A stretch of DNA of 8,781 nucleotides from Oscillospiraceae bacterium (GTDB taxonomy: Bacteria > Bacillota > Clostridia > Oscillospirales > Oscillospiraceae): positions 1 to 8,781 of the forward strand of contig JAGAMQ010000021.1 of assembly GCA_017624645.1 (NCBI GenBank). The letters run 5' to 3'. Numbering within the stretch: the stretch's first letter is position 1; every line of letters starts with the position of its first letter. The notes under the pieces were generated by a model, which was given only the letters and a program-made list of their open reading frames with translations, searched no databases and was not told the DNA's origin. Both the position numbers and the translations under genes were made by a program. Positions 1 through 7,059 of this stretch are shown here, in pieces.

Positions 1-534
1 CCTGTGGATCATCTGCTGGGCAACCCCACCTTCGTACAGTACTATCTGGACAAGTTCCCCGAAACCGAGTACAATCATGACGATTTCGTGGTTGTCTCCC
101 CGGATGTTGGTTCTGTTGCCCGTGCCCGGGCTTTTGCAGCCAAGGTCCATATGGGTCTTGCCATCGTTGACAAGCGCCGTCAGAAGGCCAATGTCTGCGA
201 GGTAATGAATGTCATCGGCGATGTCAAGGGCAAGACCTGCATCCTGTTTGACGACATGGTGGACACCGCCGGCTCTCTGTGCAACGCCGCCAACGCTTTG
301 GTGGAAATCGGCGGAGCCAAGGAAGTCTACGCCTGTGCTACCCACGGTGTTCTGTCCGGTCCTGCTTTTGATCGGATCGAAGCCAGCGCCATCAAGGAGC
401 TTGTGGTCCATAACACTATTCCCTTCTCTGAGGATTGCCCCTGTAAGAAGATCAAGCAGCTGGACGTCGCTCCCATTTTCGCCCGGGCCATTGCACACAT
501 TCACGGCGGCACTTCCATCGCCGACCTGTTCTGA
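1..534 (+). CDS. prs: Ribose-phosphate pyrophosphokinase, C-terminal part (5' end cut by window)
   Basis: PRPP synthetase transfers pyrophosphate from ATP to ribose 5-phosphate, giving the precursor for purine, pyrimidine, histidine, tryptophan and NAD synthesis; it is cytoplasmic. The frame is open from base 1 and shows 177 codons, about half of the usual 310-390-residue protein. The fragment begins at the conserved PVDHL segment. It contains the flexible-loop region ending in DKRRQK and the PRPP-binding loop DDMVDTAGS (bases 250-276), which differs from the usual DDMIDTAGT by conservative changes. The C-terminus (SIADLF) ends where family members normally end, so the TGA at 532-534 is a genuine stop. 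pth follows after 3 nt in the same frame, suggesting one operon. The promoter and N-terminal half lie outside the window. Identity is very secure from the PRPP loop. Confidence 0.96.
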   Translation, partial: PVDHLLGNPTFVQYYLDKFPETEYNHDDFVVVSPDVGSVARARAFAAKVHMGLAIVDKRRQKANVCEVMNVIGDVKGKTCILFDDMVDTAGSLCNAANALVEIGGAKEVYACATHGVLSGPAFDRIEASAIKELVVHNTIPFSEDCPCKKIKQLDVAPIFARAIAHIHGGTSIADLF

Positions 535-537
535 TCC

Positions 538-1134
538 GTGTTTCGGCGAAACAGCGAGAACTGGCTCATCGTCGGCTTGGGCAATCCTGGGAAGCAGTAT
601 GAGCACACCCGTCATAATTGCGGTTTCCGTGCCATCGACCTCCTTGCGGATCAGTTAGGATGTAAGATCGATAAGGGTAAGTTTCAGGGACTTTACGGAC
701 AGATTGCCTATCATGGACGCAAGCTGTTTCTTCTGAAGCCCCAAACCTTTATGAATCTTTCCGGCCGGTCTGTGTTGCAGATGTCTGCCTATTATAACAT
801 TCCGCCCCAGCGGATCATCGTCATGTTTGATGATATTTCCCTTCCCCCCGGCAGACTTCGGGTCCGTGGGGACGGCTCCGCCGGTGGCCACAACGGCATC
901 AAGTCCATTATTCAGGAACTGGGCAGTCAGGACTTTCCCCGGGTAAAGATCGGTGTGGGAGCAAAGCCCCATGAGCAGCAGGATCTGGCGGACTGGGTCC
1001 TGTCCGGTTTCTCAACCCAAGAAGAAAAGGCTTTGTCCGGTGCACTGAAGGCATCTGCCGAAGCCGCTCTGTGCATCGTGGAAAACGGCGTCCCACAAAG
1101 CGCCAATCGGTATAATGGGTTGAAAGCTGACTAA
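538..1134 (+). CDS. pth: Peptidyl-tRNA hydrolase
   Basis: Pth cleaves the ester bond of peptidyl-tRNA released from stalled ribosomes, recycling tRNA in the cytoplasm. The 198 residues match the bacterial Pth length. Residues expected in the active site are present: N16 in GLGNPG, catalytic H26 in YEHTRHN, N73 in FMNLSG, D98 in FDDISLPPG, and H118-N119 in GGHNG. The start must be GTG 538, because the in-frame TGA of prs lies one codon upstream and the next possible starts fall inside or beyond the GLGNPG motif. No purine-rich Shine-Dalgarno sequence precedes it, so initiation probably relies on ribosomes finishing prs. In B. subtilis the related order is prs-ctc-pth-fin-mfd; here ctc and fin are absent. 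The stop is TAA. Confidence 0.95.
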   Translation: MFRRNSENWLIVGLGNPGKQYEHTRHNCGFRAIDLLADQLGCKIDKGKFQGLYGQIAYHGRKLFLLKPQTFMNLSGRSVLQMSAYYNIPPQRIIVMFDDISLPPGRLRVRGDGSAGGHNGIKSIIQELGSQDFPRVKIGVGAKPHEQQDLADWVLSGFSTQEEKALSGALKASAEAALCIVENGVPQSANRYNGLKAD

Positions 1135-1147
1135 AATATAATATTGT
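1120..1147 (+). promoter_or_regulatory. Possible sigma-A promoter for mfd
   Basis: TTGAAA (1120-1125), inside the last codons of pth, is separated by 16 nt from TATTGT (1142-1147). A perfect TATAAT also occurs at 1137-1142 but is only 11 nt from TTGAAA. Transcription would start near 1153, just before the hairpin in the mfd leader. AT-richness here makes chance matches likely, and mfd could simply be read through from prs-pth. Confidence 0.4.
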
Positions 1148-1154
1148 AACGATA

Positions 1155-1187
1155 AACACGGAAAGGGGCAAACTCCCTTTCCGCGTT
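1155..1187 (+). promoter_or_regulatory. Strong hairpin in the pth-mfd gap (leader structure or weak terminator)
   Basis: CGGAAAGGG (1159-1167) pairs perfectly with CCCTTTCCG (1175-1183) around a 7-nt loop. The stem extends to 1155-1187 with one A-C mismatch. It is followed by GTTATTGCG rather than a run of T, so it is not a convincing intrinsic terminator. It lies 19 nt before the mfd ribosome binding site, and its left arm resembles that site. Confidence 0.6.
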
Positions 1188-1206
1188 ATTGCGTGGAAGA
1201 AAAACG

Positions 1207-1213
1207 AAAGGAG
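1207..1213 (+). promoter_or_regulatory. Ribosome binding site of mfd
   Basis: AAAGGAG lies 10 nt before ATG 1224. An ATG-TGA pair at 1215-1220 is in frame and places a stop directly upstream, which fixes ATG 1224 as the first usable start. Confidence 0.8.
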
Positions 1214-1223
1214 CATGTGACCC

Positions 1224-4200
1224 ATGGAGAAATTACTTGCTGTACTGCGCAACATTCCGGAATACAACACCCTTGTCAAAGCACTGCAGCAGCAGGAATC
1301 GGCAGCTGTCACCGGGATCGGTCTGATCAACCGAAGTCACATTCTTTCTGCACTGCACAGGGATACTGATAAGACATTGGTAATCGTCTGTCAGGATCAT
1401 TTATCAGCCAAACGCCTTCAGGAAGAGCTGAACGCCTTTATGGGGACAACTGCGCCGATCCTCCCTTCCCGGGATCTCACCCTATACGATGCTGCTGTGG
1501 TTTCCAGAGGGTGGGAACAGAAGCGACTGCGGCAACTGTACGATCTTGCCACCGGAAAAAACCGGCTTCAGATCCTGTCCTGGGAGGCTCTGTGTCAACG
1601 GACCATGCCTTCCTCCGTTCTTTTGGACGCTACATTCTGCCTGTCTGTGGGTCAATGCTACGTCTTGGAGGATCTGCTGTCCAAGCTGACAGGTGCGGGC
1701 TACACAAGATGCGCTATGGTGGAAGGTCCCGGTCAATTTGCACTGCGCGGAGGGATTCTGGATGTGTATTCCCCCGGGGAAGACGCCCCTTTCCGGGCGG
1801 AGTTTTTCGGTGACGAGCTGGACACCATGGGATATTTTGATCCCGATACCCAGCGAAGAACGGAAAATGTGGATGAAGTCACCGTTCTGCCCGTGGCAGA
1901 AACCCAACCCACCCTTCATCCCAAGGGAATTGAGGGACTGTGCAGCGACATTTCTTCCTTGATCGCTCGGCAGCGTAGAAGAAAGGCACCAAACGAAGCT
2001 TTGATCGCCACTCTGGAAAAGGATATTTCAAAATATCAAAACAATATTTCCAACCCTGCCTCTGACCGGTACATGGCGCTCATCTATCCGGAAAATGCCA
2101 CTGCAATGGACTATATTCCCAAGGATGCCGTGATTGTTCTGTGCGAACAAAGCAATCTGCGCCGGGCCGCTAAAAGCAAAGTAGAGGAAACCGGACTGCA
2201 GCTGGACAGTCTGCTGCAATCCGGACTGGTTTCCGGTGAACTGTGCGACTATGTATGTCAATGGGAGGATTTCTGCCAGCATCTGCAAAATCATACCACC
2301 GTATATATGGACACCTTCGGTGTTACCACCTACCCCGAAGAGCAACCACCGAAGCATCTGCTTCCCATGATTGCCAAGCAGCTTCCCAGCTACGGAGGAA
2401 GCCTGGAAACCGCAGCCAGCGATCTTGCCCATTATCAAAAAATGGACTATTCCACTTTGGTTCTGTGCGGAACGCGCAGGCGGGCGGAACTTCTTCAGGA
2501 AATGCTGGGTGCCAAAGGAATTGGTGCCCTGCAATGCATCCCCCTGACCACTATGCCCCATCCCGGTCAGATCCTGCTGACGGAAGGCTCTCTTCCCTTT
2601 GGAATGGAGTATCCCACCGCAAAGCTTGCCGTTCTGACAGAGGGACAGTTGATTGCCAAGGCTGCACCTAAAAAGAAAACAAAAAAGGCGGCTACCAACC
2701 GCCAAAAGCTTAATTCCTTTACAGATCTTTCCCCCGGAGATCTGATCGTTCACGAAAACTACGGCATTGGCCGCTTTGTGGCCATGGAGCAAATCAAGAT
2801 CGACGGGGCCGTAAAGGATTATCTGAAAATCGCCTACCAGGGCACAGACACCTTATTTGTCCCTGCGACTCAGCTGGATCTTGTAAGCAAGTATATCGGC
2901 GGAGGCGGTGAAGACGCCAATGTACGGCTGAATAAGATCGGAACAGATACATGGCAGAAAACAAAGGCAAAGGCGAGAAAAGCCGCCAAAGATATGGCAG
3001 GTGAGCTGATCCAGCTGTATGCAGCACGGAAACGCCAGGAGGGTTTTGCCTTTGCCGCAGATTCTCCGTGGCAAAGGGAATTTGAGGACAATTTCCCCTA
3101 CCCGGAAACCGATGACCAGCTGCGCTGTATCGCAGAGATCAAAGGTGACATGGAGACCCCCACCCCCATGGATAGACTTCTGTGCGGCGACGTAGGCTTC
3201 GGTAAAACCGAAGTGGCTTTACGCGCTGTTATGAAAGCCGTCATGGACGGAAAGCAGGTAGCGATCCTCGTCCCTACCACAGTTCTTGCCCAACAACACT
3301 ATCAAACCATCCTGTCCCGTTTCCGCGGATTCCCCGTGAACATCGATGTACTGAGCAGATTCCGCACCCCAAAACAGCAAAAGAAAACGGTACAAGATAC
3401 CGCCTCCGGTCTGGTGGATATCGTTGTGGGCACCCATAAGCTGCTGCAAAAATCCGTTAGCTTTAAGGATCTTGGACTATTGGTGGTCGATGAAGAGCAG
3501 CGATTTGGCGTCAGCCACAAGGAGCGTCTCAAGGAGCTTTCTAAGGGAGTGGATGTTCTGACCCTCTCTGCTACCCCCATCCCCCGGACCTTAAACATGG
3601 CACTGTCCGGAATCCGGGATATGTCCACCATTGAAGAACCTCCCGCAGACAGGTATCCGGTACAAACCTTTGTGATGGAGCATAATAACAGCATCCTGGA
3701 TGATGCTATCCGCAGAGAGATCGAACGGGGTGGACAGGTATACTATCTGCACAACCGGGTAGAAACCATCGAGCAATGTGCTTCTGCCCTTAAAAAACGG
3801 ATCCCCGGTTTGCAGGTGGCAGTTGCCCACGGCAAAATGGGTGAGGATGCTCTTGGCGAAACAATGCACGCCATGGCCGACGGTGAAATTCAGGTTCTAG
3901 TATGTACCACCATCATAGAAACCGGTCTGGATATTCCCAACGCAAACACCCTCATCATCGAAAACGCCGACCGTTTCGGTCTGAGTCAGCTGCATCAGCT
4001 TCGGGGCCGGGTAGGCCGTTCCACCCGCCACGCCTATGCCTACTTCACCTATCGTCCTGACAAGGTTTTGTCGGAGGTCGCTGAAAAGCGTCTGGCCGCT
4101 ATCCGTGATTTTGCAGAATTTGGTTCCGGCTTCAAGATTGCCATGCGTGACCTTGAGATCCGCGGTGCCGGTAACCTGCTTGGAGCAGAGCAATCCGGTC

Positions 4201-4727
4201 ACATGATGTCCGTGGGTTACGACATGTATCTGAAGCTTCTGGACGAAGCCGTGTTGGAAGAGCGGGGGGAAAAGCCCAAGGAGCCAGACTGCACTGCTGA
4301 CCTGAATGTGACGGCAAATGTAGACAAGGAATATGTTGTTCGGGGAGAAGAACGCATGGATCTGTACCGACGGATGGCAGCCATCCGCGGACAGGAAGAT
4401 GCAGACGATCTGCTGGATGAGATCATTGACCGCTACGGCGATCCGCCAAAGGGCGTTTTAAATCTCATTGGCATCGCCCTGCTTCGTGCAACTGCACAAA
4501 AAACAGGAATCACAGACATCCGTCAAAAGGCGGGAGATGTCCTGTTTACCATGCACACACTAAATCTGGAGGCCATCAGCAAGATTTGCGCATTGCCCGA
4601 GTACAAGAACAGAATTCAGTTTGTTGCTTCTGCAAAGCAACCGACGCTGCGGCTTCGCCTTGCCACCGGCGTGGACAGCCTGAAGCAGTCCAAGGTATTT
4701 GTAGACCACTTCTGTAAATGTCTGTAA
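1224..4727 (+). CDS. mfd: Transcription-repair coupling factor Mfd
   Basis: Mfd is a DNA translocase that pushes RNA polymerase stalled at lesions off the template and recruits UvrA for nucleotide excision repair. The 1167 residues equal the full family length (about 1150-1180). The UvrB-like N-terminal module carries RGGILDVYSP from R175 and PFRAEFF; R175, R191 and F195 align with E. coli R165, R181 and F185, which contact UvrA. A lysine-rich linker (about 481-496) leads to the CarD-like RNA polymerase-interacting domain (SPGDLIVHENYGIGRF, about 503-560). The translocase follows: Walker A GDVGFGKT 655-662, DEEQ 756-759, SATPIPRT 782-789, ETGLDIP 899-905, and QLRGRVGR 925-932. The C-terminal regulatory D7 domain occupies roughly 1010-1160. 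All motor motifs are intact. A slippery A-AAA-AAG heptamer sits in the linker. The downstream gene has its own promoter. Confidence 0.98.
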   Translation: MEKLLAVLRNIPEYNTLVKALQQQESAAVTGIGLINRSHILSALHRDTDKTLVIVCQDHLSAKRLQEELNAFMGTTAPILPSRDLTLYDAAVVSRGWEQKRLRQLYDLATGKNRLQILSWEALCQRTMPSSVLLDATFCLSVGQCYVLEDLLSKLTGAGYTRCAMVEGPGQFALRGGILDVYSPGEDAPFRAEFFGDELDTMGYFDPDTQRRTENVDEVTVLPVAETQPTLHPKGIEGLCSDISSLIARQRRRKAPNEALIATLEKDISKYQNNISNPASDRYMALIYPENATAMDYIPKDAVIVLCEQSNLRRAAKSKVEETGLQLDSLLQSGLVSGELCDYVCQWEDFCQHLQNHTTVYMDTFGVTTYPEEQPPKHLLPMIAKQLPSYGGSLETAASDLAHYQKMDYSTLVLCGTRRRAELLQEMLGAKGIGALQCIPLTTMPHPGQILLTEGSLPFGMEYPTAKLAVLTEGQLIAKAAPKKKTKKAATNRQKLNSFTDLSPGDLIVHENYGIGRFVAMEQIKIDGAVKDYLKIAYQGTDTLFVPATQLDLVSKYIGGGGEDANVRLNKIGTDTWQKTKAKARKAAKDMAGELIQLYAARKRQEGFAFAADSPWQREFEDNFPYPETDDQLRCIAEIKGDMETPTPMDRLLCGDVGFGKTEVALRAVMKAVMDGKQVAILVPTTVLAQQHYQTILSRFRGFPVNIDVLSRFRTPKQQKKTVQDTASGLVDIVVGTHKLLQKSVSFKDLGLLVVDEEQRFGVSHKERLKELSKGVDVLTLSATPIPRTLNMALSGIRDMSTIEEPPADRYPVQTFVMEHNNSILDDAIRREIERGGQVYYLHNRVETIEQCASALKKRIPGLQVAVAHGKMGEDALGETMHAMADGEIQVLVCTTIIETGLDIPNANTLIIENADRFGLSQLHQLRGRVGRSTRHAYAYFTYRPDKVLSEVAEKRLAAIRDFAEFGSGFKIAMRDLEIRGAGNLLGAEQSGHMMSVGYDMYLKLLDEAVLEERGEKPKEPDCTADLNVTANVDKEYVVRGEERMDLYRRMAAIRGQEDADDLLDEIIDRYGDPPKGVLNLIGIALLRATAQKTGITDIRQKAGDVLFTMHTLNLEAISKICALPEYKNRIQFVASAKQPTLRLRLATGVDSLKQSKVFVDHFCKCL
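2681..2713 (+). other. Candidate -1 frameshift signal inside mfd
   Basis: The sequence A-AAA-AAG (2681-2687) is in the exact phase of the E. coli dnaX slippery heptamer, with zero-frame codons AAA AAG encoding K487-K488. GGCGG (2687-2691) can pair with CCGCC (2699-2703) right after it. The -1 frame reaches TAA at 2711-2713 after eight codons. A shift would release the N-terminal UvrB-like module alone. The heptamer and stop are observed; the use of the site is not shown, and lysine-rich A-runs arise easily by chance. Confidence 0.35.
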
Positions 4728-4728
4728 C

Positions 4729-4757
4729 TTGCTTTTATGTGAGCAATATGCTAAAAT
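4729..4757 (+). promoter_or_regulatory. Extended -10 promoter of the VanW-family gene
   Basis: TTGCTT (4729-4734) is 17 nt before TAAAAT (4752-4757), and TGC stands directly before the -10 box, giving the extended -10 TGn element. It begins just after the mfd stop codon (4725-4727). Transcription would start near 4764, giving a leader of about 25 nt, so this gene can be expressed apart from mfd. Confidence 0.7.
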
Positions 4758-4770
4758 GATTGTCGACCCG

Positions 4771-4780
4771 AAAGGAGGAG
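4771..4780 (+). promoter_or_regulatory. Ribosome binding site that sets the VanW gene start
   Basis: AAAGGAGGAG ends 9 nt before ATG 4790. An in-frame TTG at 4760 lies upstream of this site and has none of its own, so ATG 4790 is preferred. Confidence 0.85.
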
Positions 4781-4789
4781 ATTCGCTCC

Positions 4790-6577
4790 ATGACAAAAAA
4801 GAAGGGCAAATATATCAGCGAGGACAAAGAATTGGATCAGGCTTTCCAATCCCTCGCAGGGGGTTCCCCAAAGAAAGAAAAGAAGACTGCAGGCAAGGCC
4901 GCCATCATTATCACCATTTGTGCTGTGGTGATCGCACTTGCTGTTGCGGTGCTGGCAGGCTGTATGTACCTGCAAAAAGAAAGCACCACGCCGATCCTAA
5001 GCAACGTCAGTGTAGCCGGTGTCGATGTGGGCGGTATGGTGAAAGCACAGGCCATTGAGGCCGTGGAAAAGTCCGTGGGCAACGGATACGCCACCAATGA
5101 CATGGTGGTAAAAGTCCTTGACCACGAGGTTACGATCCCTGCTCGCTGTTCCGGCGGAGAATTGGATATCAAAGGCGCTGTGCGGGCAGCCTGCCGGTAC
5201 GGTCACACCGGAACCTCCACACGACGCCATAAGGAACAGCAGATCGCTGCCACAGAGGGTTATCGGGTGGACCTGGAACCCTATATGACGTTGGATGAGA
5301 ATTCTATCCGCAGCTATCTGGCACAGCTTGGGGAATTTTACAGCAGCACCCTGACACAAAGCACTTATGAAATTACCGGAACCAAACCCTCTGCAGAGGA
5401 TATTGCTGCCGGAAAGGCAGATCAGGCTCTTGTGATCCAGCTGGGAATTCCGGAATACGGTTTGAATCTGGATGCATTGTACCAACAGGTAACAGACGCC
5501 TACAGTGCATTTACCTTTACTGTCGACGGAGAGTGCGAGATCATTGCCCCGGACCCCGTGGATTTGGAAGGAATCCATAAGGAGCACTACATTGCACCTG
5601 TAGACGCACATTTGGAAGAAAAGACCTACAACATTCTCGATGGGATCAACGGCTACGGCTTTGACCTGGCAGAAGCAAAGAAAGCTGTGGAAAGCACCGC
5701 CTACGGAGAAAAAGTCACCATTCCCTTTAAGGTAATCCCCCCGGAAATCAACAAAGAGGCATTTACCGCTTCCCTGTTCCGGGACACTCTGTCCACTTAC
5801 ACCGCAGAAAACACCAGCCGTAAGAACACCCGGGATGTAAACCTCCGACTGGCTTGCGAAGCAATCAACGGACTGATACTGAATCCGGGGCAGACCTTCT
5901 CCTACAACGACACTCTGGGACAGCGTACTGCCGAAAAAGGCTACAAGCCTGCCAATGCCTACGCAGACGGGCAAACTGTAGATGTGATCGGCGGCGGTAT
6001 CTGTCAGGTCTCCTCCACCCTGTACAATTGCGTACTCCTTGCAGACCTGGAGATCGTATACCGGATCAATCATTCCTTTGCATCCTCTTATGTTCCCTTG
6101 GGACTGGACGCTACTGTCAGCTGGGGTTCCATTGATTTTGAATTCCGCAACAACACCGATTCCCCCATTAGAATCGAGGCATATTCTGACGGTGGAAACA
6201 CCACCGTCACTCTCAAGGGTATCGACAGCAAGGATTATTATGTGGAAATGGAGTACGAGGTCTTGAGCACCAGTCGTTATTCCACCACCTACAAAACCAT
6301 GGCAGCCGATAACAAGGAAGGCTACAAAGACGGTGACTATATCACCACACCCTACACCGGATACAAGGTCAAGACCTACCGGTGCAAGTACAACAAGCAG
6401 ACCAAGGAACTGATCACCAAGGAACTGGAAGCAGAGTCCACCTATAAGAAGCGGGATGCTGTGATCTGCAAGATCGATTCTGCAGCCCAAGCTCCTTCCG
6501 GAGATTCTGTAAATCAGGGCATTGCCGGCAGTGGCGGTGGCATCACCGGTGATTCCGGCGGAGCATTACCCGACTAA
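4790..6577 (+). CDS. VanW-family cell-surface protein with PG-binding-4-like and G5-like regions
   Basis: This 595-residue protein is probably anchored in the membrane and exposed to the cell wall. Residues 1-36 are charged and lysine-rich, and 37-61 form a hydrophobic segment containing LAGC (55-58), which fits a lipobox. SVAGVDVGGM (74-83) and the region near YNILDGINGYGF (about 280-325) resemble the two halves of peptidoglycan-binding-4 domains found next to VanW domains. The VanW domain spans about 340-470, with LNPGQTFSYN (364-373) and IGGGICQVSST (400-410). A G5-like beta-rich region (about 490-565) and a Gly/Ser-rich tail end the protein. VanW is named after an accessory gene of the vanB resistance cluster, but its biochemical role is unknown; presence here does not imply glycopeptide resistance. 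The gene lies after mfd under its own promoter and ends with tandem stops TAATAA. Confidence 0.9.
   Translation: MTKKKGKYISEDKELDQAFQSLAGGSPKKEKKTAGKAAIIITICAVVIALAVAVLAGCMYLQKESTTPILSNVSVAGVDVGGMVKAQAIEAVEKSVGNGYATNDMVVKVLDHEVTIPARCSGGELDIKGAVRAACRYGHTGTSTRRHKEQQIAATEGYRVDLEPYMTLDENSIRSYLAQLGEFYSSTLTQSTYEITGTKPSAEDIAAGKADQALVIQLGIPEYGLNLDALYQQVTDAYSAFTFTVDGECEIIAPDPVDLEGIHKEHYIAPVDAHLEEKTYNILDGINGYGFDLAEAKKAVESTAYGEKVTIPFKVIPPEINKEAFTASLFRDTLSTYTAENTSRKNTRDVNLRLACEAINGLILNPGQTFSYNDTLGQRTAEKGYKPANAYADGQTVDVIGGGICQVSSTLYNCVLLADLEIVYRINHSFASSYVPLGLDATVSWGSIDFEFRNNTDSPIRIEAYSDGGNTTVTLKGIDSKDYYVEMEYEVLSTSRYSTTYKTMAADNKEGYKDGDYITTPYTGYKVKTYRCKYNKQTKELITKELEAESTYKKRDAVICKIDSAAQAPSGDSVNQGIAGSGGGITGDSGGALPD
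6187..6209 (+). repeat. Perfect inverted repeat inside the VanW gene
   Basis: TGACGGTGG (6187-6195) and CCACCGTCA (6201-6209) form a 9-bp perfect stem with the 5-nt loop AAACA. It is coding sequence, for the turn SDGGNTTVT, and no T-run follows. It may be only a by-product of codon choice. Confidence 0.5.
6401..6430 (+). repeat. 15-bp tandem repeat in the G5-like region
   Basis: ACCAAGGAACTG occurs at 6401-6412 and again at 6416-6427, a 15-nt period in frame, encoding TKELI then TKELE. The third unit position differs (ATC versus GAA). It looks like a small slippage duplication that kept the reading frame. Confidence 0.6.
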
Positions 6578-6578
6578 T

Positions 6579-6621
6579 AAAAATTGCGTGTTGCCATGTG
6601 ATGGGCAACACGCAATTTTTT
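6579..6621. terminator. Bidirectional intrinsic terminator between converging units
   Basis: AAAAATTGCGTGTTGCC (6579-6595) pairs perfectly over 17 bp with GGCAACACGCAATTTTT (6604-6620) around an 8-nt loop. The GC-rich core is followed by a T-run on the plus strand, and the A-run on the left gives a U-run on the minus strand. It can therefore end both the VanW transcript and the murC-DUF1934 transcript. The stem overlaps the second TAA of the VanW gene and the TAA of the DUF1934 gene. Confidence 0.92.
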
Positions 6622-7042
6622 ATTTCGGTTGAATGATAAGATGATAGTCGATCTGACCGGAGGTGCTTTGCTCGATCTCAATGTCATACACCAGATCAAT
6701 AATGCCGCCCTCGGGACCAATCTGCGCCCACACACGGGTAGCACAAACGCCGATCATCAGCGCACCAAACTCCATCTGATACAGGGATTCATGCTTTACC
6801 CCTTCACGGAACACCATCTGCGAATGTAGTGTACCGGACCTGGTCAAGGTCACACTCCCCTGTTCCACACGAAAATTTGTGGTTGCTCCCTGAAGGCCAG
6901 TAAGTTCGGTTTCCTCATATTCCAATTCCCAACCGCCGTTGCGGTATTCCAGAAAACCATCGGTAACCAGCTCGATGGTTTCCGGTTCCTGTTCCATATA
7001 TGATTGCCGTCCTTGAATAGACAGCACCACCGGTATTCTCAT
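6620..7042 (-). CDS. DUF1934 (YwiB-like) beta-barrel protein
   Basis: A 140-residue protein, the usual size for DUF1934, a family with a calycin-like beta-barrel and no known reaction. Recognisable family features are the N-terminal strand MRIPVVLSIQGRQ, a predicted all-beta alternation, the central TRSGTLHSQMVFREG segment, the short YQMEFGAL stretch, and the final DYHLIIQPK strand. It has no signal peptide and no membrane segment, so it is probably cytoplasmic. ATG 7042 is chosen because GGAG (7052-7049) stands 6 nt before it; an in-frame TTG at 7054 would extend the protein by four residues but lacks a binding site. The start is 17 nt after the murC stop on the same strand, so the two are very likely co-transcribed. 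Its stop codon lies inside the shared terminator. Assignment rests on recalled family resemblance. Confidence 0.8.
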   Translation of the reverse strand: MRIPVVLSIQGRQSYMEQEPETIELVTDGFLEYRNGGWELEYEETELTGLQGATTNFRVEQGSVTLTRSGTLHSQMVFREGVKHESLYQMEFGALMIGVCATRVWAQIGPEGGIIDLVYDIEIEQSTSGQIDYHLIIQPK

Positions 7043-7059
7043 AGTTCTCTCCAACAGTA

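Noticed and set aside
1155..1190. Hairpin after pth as an intrinsic terminator
   Set aside because: The stem is strong but is followed by GTTATTGCG, with no run of T in either direction, so termination is not supported.
1215..1220. ATG-TGA minimal reading frame just before mfd, as a possible start-stop regulatory element
   Set aside because: It stands only 1 nt after the Shine-Dalgarno sequence, too close for initiation, so it is most likely chance.
2028..2792. 254-codon minus-strand open frame inside mfd
   Set aside because: It is antisense to a conserved part of Mfd and shows no recognisable domain; it follows from codon bias of the real gene.
4760..4789. Upstream TTG start that would add ten residues to the VanW protein
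   Set aside because: The strong AAAGGAGGAG site lies inside this extension and is correctly spaced for ATG 4790 instead.
4997..6490. Long 497-codon minus-strand open frame
   Set aside because: It is the exact antisense of the VanW gene, whose domains are clearly recognisable; the antisense translation shows no known motif and no binding site.
4790..6577. Glycopeptide resistance function from the VanW domain
   Set aside because: No vanH, vanA/B-type ligase, vanX or vanRS genes are present in the window, and VanW-domain proteins are common in Clostridia without resistance.
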